NCBI GenBank assembly: GCA_037952775.1
Contig: JBANAY010000004.1
Span: 3,658,001-3,722,000, forward strand
DNA: 64,000 bases
Origin: Clonostachys chloroleuca
Lineage: Eukaryota; Ascomycota; Sordariomycetes; Hypocreales; Bionectriaceae
Reading direction: 5' to 3'
A program made the position numbers and the translations under genes. The stretch's first letter is position 1; every line of letters starts with the position of its first letter. Under the pieces are notes generated by a model, which made no database searches, had not been told where the DNA came from, and saw only the letters and a program-made list of their open reading frames with translations. Below, piece after piece: positions 10,687-23,433 of this stretch.

Positions 10687-12892
10687 ATGTCTGGAGCGGG
10701 GGCAGATGTCAGCACGCCTGTGCGAAAGCGAAGGTTGCGGAAGGGCACACACAGCTGTACCGAATGTAAGTTGGAAACATTTATGCTGCCTCTAATCGTA
10801 ACTGGAGCCATCGGCTCTTGCGGGCATACCTTTAGAGCTGGTGATCTGTTGATTGGAGGCTGCTGCATCGCTCCTTACCGTGAGAACAGAAACAATGCTA
10901 ATGTCCCTAACAGGTCGTCGTCGGAAGCTACGGTGCAATAGAAGGTCCATGGATAGCCCATGCAACCCATGCTTATCTCGTGGCTCTCAATGCATTGACC
11001 AGCAGGATGAGACGTTGGACAATGGAGGAAATTCAAGAATTCCGTTGATCACCTTCGCAACACTGCCGAGTGCATGCTTCGGCAATGTTGATGATCTCTT
11101 TACGCATATCACTGGAGAGGGATCAGGATTCCCTGGAGAAGCAGACTCCCGGGCTCCATTTGTGTCAATGTTGAATGCGGCTCAAGTAAGTGCTTCTTGT
11201 CAACAAGTAGCAAGTACGATGCAGGTTTAACTTTTATTCGAAAATCAGCCAGCTGCCTCTGCACCCCTCCCCGGAGTACAGACGAATGAGCCACAGCACA
11301 CTAAGCGAGAACGGATCAGAGTGCAAAGATGCACTTCCTTATCCAAGTTAATGCCCGAATATTCGAAATTGATGTCGGTTCTATTGGCAAATGGTGGATG
11401 GTGGAGTAGTTTTCGTCAGAAAACTCGCGTTCTGTCCCAAAGCACATACGTGGAACTTCAACAATTTGCCTCTGATGCATATCAAAGCAACGTTCCTGCT
11501 GATCTCGGCATGCTTCTGATCACGTATGCCCGCAGTTCTGGCGAGAATCAGCACCTGTACCGCGCTGTTGAAGGCATACTCTTCTCAGATTCGAGCCATG
11601 CGTATTCTTTGGGGGATTTGGAGTGTCTACTCTTGTTGGCGAAAGCCTACAGCGATGTAGGATTACCGCGGCAGGCGTGGCATATGTATCGTAAAGGTAT
11701 AGCTATCTCACAAGAAATGGTAAGTCATTTGATCTGTACTCATCACCATGATTCAGGATACTGCTCACGTACTTTCCCATAACAGGGATTACACGACAGA
11801 GACAAACCTGCCGAACAGACCTCCATTTGGTGGGCATTTTACCATGGCGATCGCTTCATGAGCATGCTTCTTGGACTGCCATATGGCTTTAATGATGCAC
11901 ACTTTGGTGCAGACACTGACTCATTGATTGCAGGGCCAGAATTTTTGGACCAAAGATTTGTCCTTCGGTGTGCTTTTGTTGCTGGTAAAGTAATTGACCG
12001 CAACGTTGTACCTGTTCAGCCTTCCTCTACTTTTTCAATGCTTTTGGACGAACAAATGGATGCTATCGCTGCTTCTATGCCTGAAAGCTGGTGGGAACTA
12101 CCGAAAGAGTTGCCCATGAGCGAAGAGGAAATCGAAAGTCTAAGGAATCGTCTCCTACAACAGTTTTACTTTTTGCACGTCAGGATGGTACTCCATCTCC
12201 CATTCTTATTTAGTTCATCTGAAACGGCCCTGCAAAAAGTCCACGGACATTCCTGCCTCGAAGCCTCTAGATCATTGCTGAAACGCTTCATTTTGCTACG
12301 ATCCATTGTGGATGGCTCCAGCATCTTTGATTGCAAAACAAGCGATTTCGTGGGCTTTATGGGGGCTGTCGTTTTGACTGTTGGATGGTCTCGCGACCTC
12401 TCCAGTGCCGCCGCAGCTCAAACACCTGCAGCGGATGATGTTGCGTTATTAGAAAGGACTAGGAGCATCTTTAGCCGAGAAGAGACAGAAAAGGGGTGCC
12501 GCATTGCCGCCCAGTGTCGAATGACGCTTGAACTGTTATGCGAGCACAATGATGGGAAAGAGGGAGAGACGAGGCGAAAAATCACCATTCCATTCTTCGG
12601 TAGCGTCAAATGGGAACCTTCGTCTAGCAAGCCTGAAAAGGGAACGATATCTTCTCCTCAGACTGATGAAAGGCCGGATACTTCAGAAACTGAAGGAATA
12701 TGGAATCAAAGCCTCACTACGCAGAACTCTGGAATAAATCCCGGCGAGGTGCAAGATTTTGATCACTTCATGGGGATGAACTGGACACTGGATGTGTCTG
12801 AAAGTTTCTCGGAAAGAGATTTTCTTTTCCCGATAAATGTATCCGACATCAATCAAGACTGGAGCACTGCATGGGACGGTTCATGGATGTGA
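10687..12892 (+). CDS. Zn2Cys6 (fungal binuclear cluster) transcription factor
   Basis: A nuclear DNA-binding regulator of 642 residues in four exons: 10687-10765, 10914-11185, 11249-11719 and 11786-12892. The zinc cluster is assembled across the first intron: Cys24, Cys27, Cys34, Cys43, Cys46 and Cys53, giving C-x2-C-x6-C-x8-C-x2-C-x6-C, preceded by a basic stretch (RKRRLRK). The middle and C-terminal part form the fungal-specific regulatory domain; the segment around YHGDRFMSMLLGLPYG, near residue 295, is its usual hallmark. The acidic, Ser-rich C-terminus may be an activation region. It has no strong similarity to a named regulator that I can recall. The divergent dehydrogenase is the most obvious candidate target. 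Codon use and intron size match the neighbours. Confidence 0.93.
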
Positions 12893-15807
12893 GGTTGATT
12901 AAGTTGCAAGTCATGAGCGATATATCTCAATATTAACGAATTCGGCTGAATGGGCCCGCATAGAAAAAACGATAAGTCCCATAATCATGGGTTCATTCCT
13001 ATTTCTAAGAAAAGGTTCAAATCCCATCAAGTATGCTCTCAACGGATGGTCGTTGCTATTGAACTCATTAGAGTTATTAGATCTTTGTTTGCTAAGAGGA
13101 AATGGCCATTTGGCGAAGCCGCATAAAGAGCAGTAATTCTAGAAGTTGTTTGTTGGCGAAGCCAGGGAAGAACTTTTCAGCTCAAGTGAGGAATTGTTGG
13201 GCTGGCGAATCCCCGTGACCTACCTGCCTTGATGGATTGTAGTCATCATCCTGGCTCGTATTTGACCTCTACATAGGGGCTACCCTAAGGCCAATTACTT
13301 GCCTCGTCAGTTCTAGTATTGAATGAAAAGGCCAGCTTCTAGCTTTTAGACACTTCGGTCGGTCCATAAAACGAAGCTCGTTCCTTGCTCGCCCTCCAAT
13401 TTAATCCGTCGGTATGTCCCACCACTCAGTAGCGACAAGCCGCAAGCAATATAACGTGGAAGAAAGTCGCGGGGACCACACACGAGAGAAGGAAAAGTCT
13501 TATAACTTTACCCAAAGTCAAAAAGATTTCAGAATTTGGCACGTATCGGAAATTACCTACTACATCATCTAAAGTTCAAATTTCCTTTCTACTACTGAGA
13601 ATGCTGAGAACATATTATTGGGCACATATCAAAGGTTCACAGATTAGCCACGTTCATATAAGCAAGAAAAAGGCCCTGAGATAGCATGTCTGTATATTAG
13701 GTGTGCTATGAAAAGCTAAGTAGCAGGAAGATTATAACGAAGCAGACCTGGTCGTGACAAGTACGGCAGGCAAGCCTGACTATAGATCGATGATGAACTT
13801 GCTATCTTATCAATTTGGACAGGAAGGTACAAAGTTCCTTGTCAAGGTGGTATCCCATCAAAATTCTATTAGAGGGATGCAGACAACGATAAGTGAAATG
13901 GCTTGGCAAGGATGACTTCACTCATCAAGTCAACTGCTGAAAAGCTACCCACAACGGGGAGAAGAGTTTTTAGCTATCTGGGATAATGTAACTAATGCAC
14001 CCAAGGATCTTTGATCAATAACTTCCAGAACTTGGATGGCTGGCCGCGCGGTCGCTCTAAAGACGATCCCGATCTCTCAACATGGCACTCTCCGGAGAAG
14101 AAAATTATCCACGGAATTAAGGAAGAGAAACTACGGGGAACTAAGCTCCCCCAACCCCCGTGGGCGGTTAGCAGTACGTATATGGTTCGTTACGGACGGT
14201 GAGGAACGGGGATAATCTGGAGAAAATTGCCATCCCCTGATGTCCTTCGTTCTGGACAATGAGCTGACATAGGATGGAATGGCGAGAGAGATGATAAGTG
14301 GAGTGTTGTGAAGGCAAACAGTCGGAGAGAAAGAGATGGATGTTGCGGGTCTGACGAGAAGCCCCACGCCGCAAAACCGCCGAGCGCAAGAAGACGTAGA
14401 GGTCTGCGTATTTCCGGGCTGCGGTTGTGGACGGTGATGAATAACGCTCACCTATGACACTGAGTCGGGTTGGCTGTTGCTCTGAGGGTTTTTACGAGAA
14501 TCGGTAAGAGCCTCCGACCCGGATATATGTCCATAAAGGGAGCTATCAGCTTGTGCCTCGAGACGAAGTGAAGCCCGGCCCGAATGTGATTGTTAATAAT
14601 CTGGCCTCCTGAGAAAAGTGGATGAGGGACGTGCCGTTGGGATTCCGGACAAGAGAAGGCGATTGTTCCCGACCCACTGGACCCTCAAACGGCCCGTTCA
14701 GTCCAGGAACTGACCCTCTGTTTACTTACGGACTGTTCCAAGATTGCAAGGGCCAGAACTGGCGCAGTTCTCGGGAACGCTTTGCTTGCGAGCCTCCATC
14801 GCGAGCCACATCGGGAAGCAAAGAGTGCCAAGCTATGAACATCCGGATGGGCCGAGATCTGGCTAGATCCTTGGTCCCCATGACATCACTTTTTTTCTTT
14901 TCTCCTTTTTATTTTTCCCATCATGAGTTCAGCTTGACGCATCTCCGAAGGCTCTTGACCCGCTGATCTCACGTTTGGCATTGATTGCTCACAATAAGTT
15001 TTGCATCTCATGCCTAATGAAGCAACTAGTAAATCTAAACGGGCGCCCATATGCAATGATAAGCCGAATGAATCCATGAGCGTAGAAAGGGCCGACAGCA
15101 TGGATGCACGAAAGAGGATCGGGAGAGCAATGGAATTCGATGCCAACGGTGGAGCACCACGCTGCTGGAAAACAATAATTATCAATCGATCAACGTTGGA
15201 AGGACGTGACGGAAGAAGGCCGGATGGAGCTGGGAAAGATGCCGGATCCGTCGTCGAGGATGTACGAGGGCAACTTTCGGCCCGATCGAAAAGGAAACCA
15301 TCCAGTCACGGGACCATCTGGCTCCGTTTCAGAGCAAATCTGTGCTTTCGAGACCAAGCACAGACTGCTGGCTGAGCCTGACGATGTAGAGCGCGGGCGA
15401 GAATTCAATTTTGAGCGTCACGAGGCGCTCCTATAGCCTGTTCATCGACTTCGGGAACTACGAGGGAAACGATCGATATTCATCGATATTCAATTGACTG
15501 CCAGGCGGAAATGATTCAGTGACCCATTAATTTTATGCAGGCATATCGTCTCGTAATCCTCCGGGCAGAAGTCGGCTCAACGGCACGCTGCCATCCAAAG
15601 TGCATGCAACGACCCCATCCAAGACCCCAATCCCCCGGAAGTGTTGCAATTGAATTTTCATGGTACTCCAAAGTAATTGGTCTCAATTCCCCACGGAGAG
15701 CAGGTAAGCTTAGTCTCCAGGCCATGACGAGGACTGTGGGTTGTGTGTTACGGCCAACAGTCGGCTTTAATTTTCGATGGCATGGAAGTGTGTCAGTAGT
15801 GAGATCA

Positions 15808-15825
15808 CCCCACGGAGCCCCCCAC
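15808..15825. promoter_or_regulatory. Paired CreA-type (SYGGRG) carbon-repression sites
   Basis: Two copies of CCCCAC (reverse of GTGGGG, matching SYGGRG) lie at 15808-15813 and 15820-15825, about 400 bp upstream of the sugar-transporter start. A third match, CTGGGG, is at 16002-16007. Closely paired sites are the arrangement CreA/Cre1 is known to prefer. The motif is short, so function is inferred. Confidence 0.4.
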
Positions 15826-16065
15826 TGGTTGTATGCTCAATTTTCTTCCTCCGCTTGCGTGCCTGTGATCCGCAGGGTCTGCTTCAGAATGAGACCGAGA
15901 CCAAGACACCACGCCGTTTCCTCGTGGTGGACAGGGGTGGGCGGTCCCCATTGCATTGCCACTGAAGACGGTCACTCCATCGAAATGGAGAGGAGAGACC
16001 CCTGGGGAAATAAGTTTTTGTGGAGTTGCCTTCATCTAGACCTGGAGGCGACGATGTTCTCCTGA

Positions 16066-16073
16066 TATAAAAG
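16066..16073 (+). promoter_or_regulatory. TATA box of the sugar transporter
   Basis: TATAAAAG lies 152 bp upstream of the transporter start codon. The stretch that follows is pyrimidine- and CA-rich, as fungal 5' leaders usually are. Confidence 0.55.
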
Positions 16074-16224
16074 CTTGGTCCACGCCCTTGGGACTGAATC
16101 ATTGTCTTGCCTTTGTGCTCTATACAACTACACAATCAACCATTCAAATACACTACTTACATTTGATCCCCAATCCAAATTAAGACACCTCCATTCTGTG
16201 TCTTACACACATCTCACAGTAGCC

Positions 16225-17926
16225 ATGTCGGACAAGGCTGAAGAGGCCAACGAGGGCAAGGGCACTGCCGTTGCCAACCTCGTCGCAGCCGAAAATGTTG
16301 AAGCCATCGAGGCCCCAGTTACCTGGAAGGCCTACGCCATGTGCGCTTTTGCGTCATTTGGTGGTATCTTCTTCGGTTATGATTCCGGTTACATCAACGG
16401 TGTCAACGGTTCGCTCTTCTTCATCCGCCAGGTCGAGGGAGCTGGCGCCACCGCCCTCTCAGACCCTCACACCTCTCTTATCACATCCATTCTATCCTGC
16501 GGTACATTCTTCGGTGCTTTGATTGCCGGTGACCTGGCTGATCGCATTGGGCGAAAATGGACTGTCATCATGGGCTGCGTCATCTACTGCATCGGTGTGG
16601 TTATTCAGATGATCACTGGTGCTGGTAATGCTCTCGCTGCTATCGTCGCCGGCCGTCTCATTGCTGGTTTCGGTGTTGGCTTCGAGTCGGCTATCGTCAT
16701 TCTTTACATGTCGGAAATCTGCCCTCGCAAGGTCCGCGGTTCTCTCGTCGCCGGTTACCAATTCTGTGTTACCATTGGTCTGCTGCTCGCCGCCTGCATT
16801 GTCTACGGAACTCAAGACCTTAACTCTACCGCTTCCTATCGTATTCCGATTGCTCTGCAATTCCCCTGGGCTCTCATCCTTGGTGGTGGCCTGCTCTTCC
16901 TTCCTGACTCTCCTCGTTACTATGTCAAGAAGGGTCGCATTGAAGACGCTATTGATGCTCTTTCCCGCGTGCGCGGCCAACCCAAGGATTCCTCCTACGT
17001 TCAGGCCGAGATCTCCGAGATCGTTGCCAATGAAGAGTACGAGCGTGCCTTGATCCCTGACACCACCTTCTGGGGCAGCTGGTTTTCCTGCTTCCGCGGC
17101 AGCCTCTGGGATGCTAAATCTAACCTTCGACGAACCATTCTTGGTACTTCTCTTCAGATGATGCAGCAATGGTGAGCATTCTTCTCCAACGTCTTTGCAT
17201 GTGATCCGCCTAGCTAACCTTGATTCCAGGACCGGCATCAACTTCATCTTCTATTACTCTACTCCTTTCCTCAAGTCAACTGGCGCGATCGAGAACTCCT
17301 TCCTCATGTCGCTGATCTTCACTCTTGTCAATGTGTTCTCCACCCCCATCTCTTTCTGGACTGTTGAGCGCTTCGGCCGTCGAACTATCCTCATTCTCGG
17401 CGCGGTCGGCATGGTCATCTGCCAGTTCATCGTTGCCATCGTCGGTATCACCGTCGGCTTCAACAAAACCCATCCCGATCCTCTCGACTCCACCAAGAGC
17501 ATCGCCGACAACATCGGTGCTGTCAACGCCCAGGTCGCATTCATTGCCATATTCATCTTCTTCTTCGCTTCCACATGGGGCCCTGGAGCCTGGATCGTCA
17601 TCGGAGAGATCTTCCCTATCCCCATCCGCTCACGCGGTGTTGGTCTGTCTACTGCTTCCAACTGGCTGTGGAATACCATCATCTCCGTCATCACCCCTTA
17701 CATGGTCGGTGAGACCAAGGGTAACATGAAGTCGTCCGTCTTCTTCGTCTGGGGCGGTCTGTGTCTCTGCGCTCTCGTCTACTCCTACTTCCTCATCCCC
17801 GAGACCAAGGGTCTTACTCTGGAGCAGGTTGACAAGATGATGGAGGAGACCAACCCCCGAAACTCTGCCAAGTGGAAGCCCAATGCCACTTTTGCTGGCA
17901 CCGCTGTCCACAAGGAGATCGCTTAG
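16225..17926 (+). CDS. MFS monosaccharide (hexose) transporter
   Basis: A plasma-membrane sugar:proton symporter of the MFS sugar-porter family. Two exons (16225-17171 and 17230-17926) encode 547 residues with 12 predicted helices. Family motifs are all present: GGIFFGYDSGYINGV in helix 1, DRIGRKW in loop 2-3, PDSPRYYVKKGR at the end of helix 6, QQWTGINFIFYYS in helix 7 (interrupted by the intron), ERFGRR in loop 8-9, and PETKGLTLEQVD after helix 12. The wording of helix 1 matches the fungal high-affinity glucose/monosaccharide group. Codon use is biased towards C-ending codons, suggesting strong expression. The promoter carries paired CreA-type sites, consistent with glucose control. It could instead be a sensor-type protein, but the C-terminal tail is short, which argues for a transporter. 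Confidence 0.95.
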
Positions 17927-19363
17927 AAATGCTTAGACATTTCTCTTCAGTTCGGAGACTGAAATTGCACCATAATGTAGCATTTTCATATATTGTCAAT
18001 AAGCGTTGTTGATTTCGAGTCTATATGCAGGCGAGGAGAAGAGTTTCATACTTCGAATATAGCCAAGCTTCAATAAATAATATGGTATTAAATTTAAAGC
18101 CATTCACTACTTGTGATCAGATGATGGAAACCCTTATGCCAGTAGACCGGAAGCCAGCCACCATTTATCATCTCAGTAATCGTAAGCGCCCAGGCTACTA
18201 CTTACAAGTAGCTGATCTTGCCATTTTACTCAATAAAGTTTTGAGCTCATGCATTGAGCCTGTACTCTCTTGAAACCATCAACTGCCAAGGGGTTAACGA
18301 GATACACCTTCGTAGGCAGTGGGATTCTCTCTTGATATCGGGGTTGCATTTCCAACCAAGGCCGGCTTTAAAGACATACTACTACTCACTAACTTTGAAA
18401 TGTACTTTTCTGAATTTACTTTTGTTGAATCCTGCCCTAGCGATACCAACCCTGATCACTACGCTTATAACTTGTTCCGCTCGATAGGATCAAGCCAATG
18501 GTTACCACCTTGGTGACAGCCGCGATATTTGTATCAACCAAGCATTCTATAATTCATTTCATATGTGTATTTTAATCGCTAGACCCTGGAAATCGTCTAG
18601 TGCAATTCAGAGGCATCTAATCAAACACATAGGTTGCTGGGTTACCAGACTCATAGTACGATGGATTGTGTCTTTTACTATTCAAATGAGTTTCTCCCGC
18701 GGACTTCCCTCATACCAGACTTACAGGTTTCAATCGCTCGAATGGACGCGAGTTTGTCTCAAAAAGCAAATAGCAGACTATCAAATGGAAGATCCCCTAA
18801 TCACGATGCGGATTTCTAGTCATGAGCCATCAGTCGCTACTAAAACAAGCACGTAATCATATTCTCTAATTTCAGACTTCTAAGAAATTACTTCTTCCTT
18901 CCAAGTGACATCCTTCAAGCCGATATGGTAGTAGGCGATTAGTTCGAGGTAGTAAAGGCTTCATCGACGAAGAAAGAAACTTCTATCCCAGCGACAACAT
19001 TTTCAGACGCGATTAAACGTGAGCAGATCAGCGATGGGGATGTCGTCACACTATTCGAGGTTGATTTAGACTAGACAAAAGGAACACGCCCAGCCGAAAA
19101 TAAAACATACGCACGACACTGCAAGATAGTTGGGTATCAGACACTAATGGGCGGAAGGTTATCACGATCAAACATGATTAGAGCATAGACACTTGATGTG
19201 TTCTGTTTTCCATTCAATATCCCGAAGCAATATTTACAAGAATCTAACATTTTGGGCTTCCCTGAACAGCCTGGACAGGGGGAGCCTACTCGATCCCATC
19301 ATCATATCATGATCGTGGAATGCGACAATGAAGATTGTATCTCTTTCCACCTAGACTACGCAT
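17927..19363. other. Convergent intergenic region (1.4 kb)
   Basis: It lies between the 3' ends of the sugar-transporter and CAP genes. The short frames here (for example 18563-18856) show no domain. I see no RNA gene or mobile element. Confidence 0.5.
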
Positions 19364-20116
19364 CTAGTAAGGCTTCTGGCCGATGTAGTTGCCGGGAGGA
19401 GAGTAGCGGGCGACGACGAAGGTTCCCTTGGACCCCTTGGCAGAGGCAAGAACAACCTTGGTGGTGGACGACCAGACAACTTGGGCTGGAAAGGGGGGTC
19501 AGTATATGAAGTTCTTATTTTCATTGCGAAATGGAGACTTACTGTAGTGGCCGAAGGTCATGTAGTTGGATGAGTCGATCACCTCGCCGTTGTAGCTGCT
19601 CTTCTCAGAGATGAAGGCGTTGGCAGCGTTGACGAGAGCGTTGTCGGTGCCAGACTGCATGTACAGGTTCTCGCCGAGGCCGGAGACACCAGAGTGAACC
19701 AGGTTGCCGCTGGCGGCAAGCTTCTCAGCATAAGCCTGAGCATCGGCGAGGAGGCTGGTGTCCCAGGCCAGGTTGGAGACGCCAACCTCAGCACGGGCTG
19801 CGTTGTGTGCGTCGAGGGCGGCCTGCTGGTCGGTGGTCAGGCTACCAGAGCCAGTGCCAGAGGTGGGCTGGGCAGCGGCTGCGGTGGTGGTGGCGGGAAC
19901 GGCGACGGCGGAGGTGGACTTCTTAGTCACGAGGGTGGAAGCCTGGACCTGCTCGGCGCTGGAGATGGTAACGATGGCAGCCGAGGTGGTGGCGGGGGCA
20001 GCGTTGGCCGTGACGGTGACGGTGACAGTCTCGGCAGAGCACTGGCTCTGGGAGGACCATCGCCAGGCTGCGGCGTTGGCAGCCAGCATGGAGAGAGCGA
20101 GAACGGCGGGACGCAT
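19364..20116 (-). CDS. Secreted CAP / SCP / PR-1 domain protein
   Basis: A 231-residue secreted protein in two exons (20116-19543 and 19485-19364). The signal peptide is MRPAVLALSMLAANAAA. It is followed by a Thr/Val/Ala-rich linker (residues about 30-95), probably O-glycosylated, and a C-terminal CAP domain. CAP hallmarks are the first cavity His in LDAHNAARAEVG, Glu in GLGENLY, the second His in FGHYTQVVW, which is restored across the intron, and the PPGNYIG motif near the C-terminus. The domain's last strand reads VVARYSPPGN, without the Cys found in plant PR-1. Fungal homologues bind sterols or lipids and contribute to detoxification or virulence; which applies here is unknown. The upstream in-frame GTG was not used; the ATG at 20116 starts exactly at the signal peptide. 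Confidence 0.92.
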
Positions 20117-23100
20117 TTTGAGTGTGATTTTGCTGGTACTTGTGTTGTTCTGTCTTGTTTCTAAACGATATGTCACCAGGACTAATGAAAGAGTCCGAAC
20201 TTGTGTATGTGAGGGAATGAATGGAAGTTTTTATCTCCAACCAGGGAAAAGTTGTTAAGGAAAGACTGTGGGTTGTGAAAGGACAGACAGGACAAAGAGC
20301 CTGAGGAGCAAGAACAAGAAGCCTTTGCAGATGGGACAAGCCCTCTCTTTATTTAACCAACGCCCCCATCTCCAATCAAGGTTGCAGTCAATAGGGGCCA
20401 GCTGCCGGCCATGTCCCTCCCTCATGTGCCTGTGGCGACATCTCCGGCGTGATCTAACACCGTCAACGTGCGACAACAGAGATCCTAGCGTGTTTCAAGA
20501 GCGGCCTTGCTTTTGACGGGAGTCTCTGCTATGTGCTAGACGCACGCGAGGGCCACGCTTACATAGCACCAATGATCATGGGGGATCCGTAGCATGGGCC
20601 AGGATCTTACCGAGTTGGGCAGGTCGGGGCGTCATCAAACATTGAAACGCCTGGAGCCTTTAATAACTTAGCGAGATTTCCGCTACTATTGAGGTCTAGT
20701 ATTCGACAAAGAGTAGTGTACTATCAAGTGCAAGGAGGTCTTTATGCCTAACAAGATGCTGGTCCGACCACTTGTCGATCATCGTTGGGTTTGTCCATCA
20801 CCGCCGATTCAGTTGTCGATGGCCGCTAAGGTCGCATTTTTGACATCGCCGCCCTGCCAAGACGCGGGAGTACCTAGCAAAAGGTGGAGAAACGTGCCTT
20901 GCAGCTTTTTAAAATTTCGTCCCGGTGCTGAGACAATGCGTGACGAGTCGACAAGGTTCACAGCGTCTTTTGCCTCCCCTTACTTTCGGTTGCCTCTCCA
21001 GCTTTGATTATTATTCCCTGCCTAAACGCCTCGGCTAGGAGCAATTACCCAACCCTCAAGGCTCTATGCCTGGCCACGCCTTCGGATTGTGCCGTTGCTC
21101 TGCCCCCTCCGGCCCTCAAGCCGCGGCATTGGCGCTGCAGGGGTAAATCCACTCCAATCTCAAACACGCCATCGAATTTACTCTGTACGCCGCCCCAAAG
21201 CTTGCTTTTTCGGGGCGCTAACATAAGTTTCTCAGTACGAAGATAGCGAGCTGGTCAATAACCGCCCAGTGATTCATTCCATGCGGGCTCATACATGATG
21301 TGGTGAAACAAAGCACGTAGTCCGTTCGGCTGGCGTTCCTACAAGAACAACAAGCCTCATACAATGCGGACATGCAAAAGTCAAAACACTGGGTCAAGAC
21401 ACGTAGAACGAGTCTAGACGCCGAGAGGTCGGGCATCCTGGCGGATAACAAGGGTCCCCCCTGACGCTAGACGGGTTGAATGTTGGAGAGATCAGCGCAT
21501 CTATGAAACCGTTTATGCCCCTCAGCCAACGCACTGCGCGTAAAGTCATCACAGGGCCGGCCAACCAGTCCACCGGGAGGTCGATAATCGAAAAGTGGAT
21601 TATTCAATGTCCGGCCTCAACCCTAAACTAGCCCGATGGATCACGAAGTGCCAACTAAGACATTGTAAGACATTGTTCCGATGCTGTTTATCGCTCATTG
21701 ACATGACTCTTGTCAAGTTGGCCTTGTGTTGCCACTCCGGTTTCATCAACGTAAGCCTCGTGCCATCATTGGGCGTCTGCCGGGATGCAAGGTCCAGTGT
21801 CTCATTTGCCGACCATGCTGTGGCATCTAGATTAAAGTGCACAAATCGGAGTTAATACATGTGTTAGGCGAACCGCACTCACATATATGCACGCCAGAAT
21901 AATTTCGAATAGAATAGTGAAATCAGAATCTCTTGTTTCGCGATCCCGTATGGACAGTCTATCGGATCTTCATTTTCTTCCTATTCACGACACTACCCAC
22001 CGTGTTACGCCCTGTTCCCCTTATCCTGACTCGCATTTTCTGCGTGCAGGAATAGTGTTGAGACTATGATCACCGGTCACCAAGGTTCCATTCTATCTGA
22101 GACTGGTCTACTGTAGTCAAATCTCAACAAACAACCATTCAAGGATCTGGGGATCGGAGTGCATCTTCCATGCATAACTACCCGCCTCTCGCTTCTAACT
22201 TATAAGCCGAGACAATGCGCGTATCAATCCGTCGTATTACCATTAATTACATATTCAAGCATTATGTCATAATTACCGAGTGCTCCCGAAAATCGAGAAA
22301 TGATATTGATTCCCCAATATTTCCTACCCTACATTACTTGCACCTGATATTGAACTTTTCCTGCTTCACTAAGGTACTTTTGAACGCACATTATAGAGAT
22401 ATTTCTGCCCGTGGCACCATGTCAGTGATGAACCATCACATTAGAATATATATTGATCTGTGCTATGAATGTGCTGGAACGACGACGAGTGAGGCACCAC
22501 CGAAAGTTTTGCCTTTTTCCATCAAGAACTTATGACAGCGCCACCAAGCGTTACACAACAGAAACAAATTTAGCCCAATGAGAGGAAAAGAACTAAAATA
22601 ATCTTCTTAAAGATTAATTTTTGCCTATTATTACAGTTGGTATTGCTGACTAAAGCATACTAGGCCCATAAACTACATGCAGTCGCGTGTTGCTGTCGTG
22701 TTTTATTACTCCGGCTGCTTACCGTATGGCTTGCGCTTGCCCCTGTCGCTAATTTGGTTGATTGAGTTGGCCAGTATCGCCGCCCCTATTTCACTCTTTC
22801 ATGTTTTTTAAGAGGAATGCATGCTTGACGCTCGATACCGCAAACCCAACCTTTCAAGGTTCCCAATCCCGAGAGTGACAAAGACAACGCCAAGGACAAA
22901 ATGTATATGAGTTGAAAGCCTGGCCAATGGAGAAATTTCACATGCGCGGTGATCAGCGAAGGCTAGTCGATGAAATTAAAATGGGCGCTGGCAATGAATG
23001 CGGGAGTTGATTTACTCATGGCGACCACGGGCAGTGAGTCAAGGTAAACAAAAATCAAATCAGTCAACAAATACTCGCGACTTCTACCGATTGGAAGTTG

Positions 23101-23433
23101 CGATCTTCCAATTCGCGTCTTCAATGTGAAAATTAGGCAGAAGTAGCTATTGGTCTTATTGCCCGGCTGCCTAGATGCCTCGTCAGCATGCAGCGCGTAG
23201 CGTCAACATCCCCATCATGATCCAATCACCAGCCAAAGCCCTCCACCAGCTGATGGTTAGGCGATCATAAACATGGCCGCCATCAACAAATACTCTGCGA
23301 TTACTGCCTGGATGGACTATCTATTTATTCCACGCCGCGCGAGTTCAAGGCAGCAGCGGCTTCACGACAATTCAGTTTGCAAAACCGGATGTAAACCCTG
23401 CGTATCACCATTCCATGTAGTCTCTGCCTCAAC
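20117..23433. other. Long divergent gene-free region (3.3 kb)
   Basis: It lies between the CAP gene (-) and the F-box/ankyrin gene (+), so it holds both promoters. An AT-rich TATA-like stretch for the CAP gene lies near 20347-20358 (TTAAATAA on the minus strand). No exon with family similarity was recognised. A 10-bp tandem pair (TAAGACATTG) occurs at 21656-21675. The region is larger than two fungal promoters need, so a decayed or lineage-specific gene could be hidden here. Confidence 0.45.

Larger units (their letters stand above)
12893..16224. other. Long gene-free region upstream of sugar transporter (3.3 kb)
   Basis: No recognisable protein-coding exon, tRNA or transposon remnant was found. 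The first part (12.9-14.0 kb) is the 3' flank of the regulator and is A/T-rich. The last kilobase is the promoter of the sugar transporter and carries CreA-type sites and a TATA box, listed separately. Open frames here, such as 14622-14966 and 15206-15436, have no family motifs. A tandem ATCGATATTC pair lies at 15472-15491. Confidence 0.5.

Noticed and set aside
13014..13025. tRNA-like B-box (GGTTCAAATCC)
   Set aside because: The flanking bases do not form a T-stem, and no A-box or acceptor stem is found upstream.
14011..15436. Series of open frames of 60-125 codons on both strands
   Set aside because: No family similarity, no consistent splice sites between them, and they lie in the promoter-side desert of the sugar transporter.
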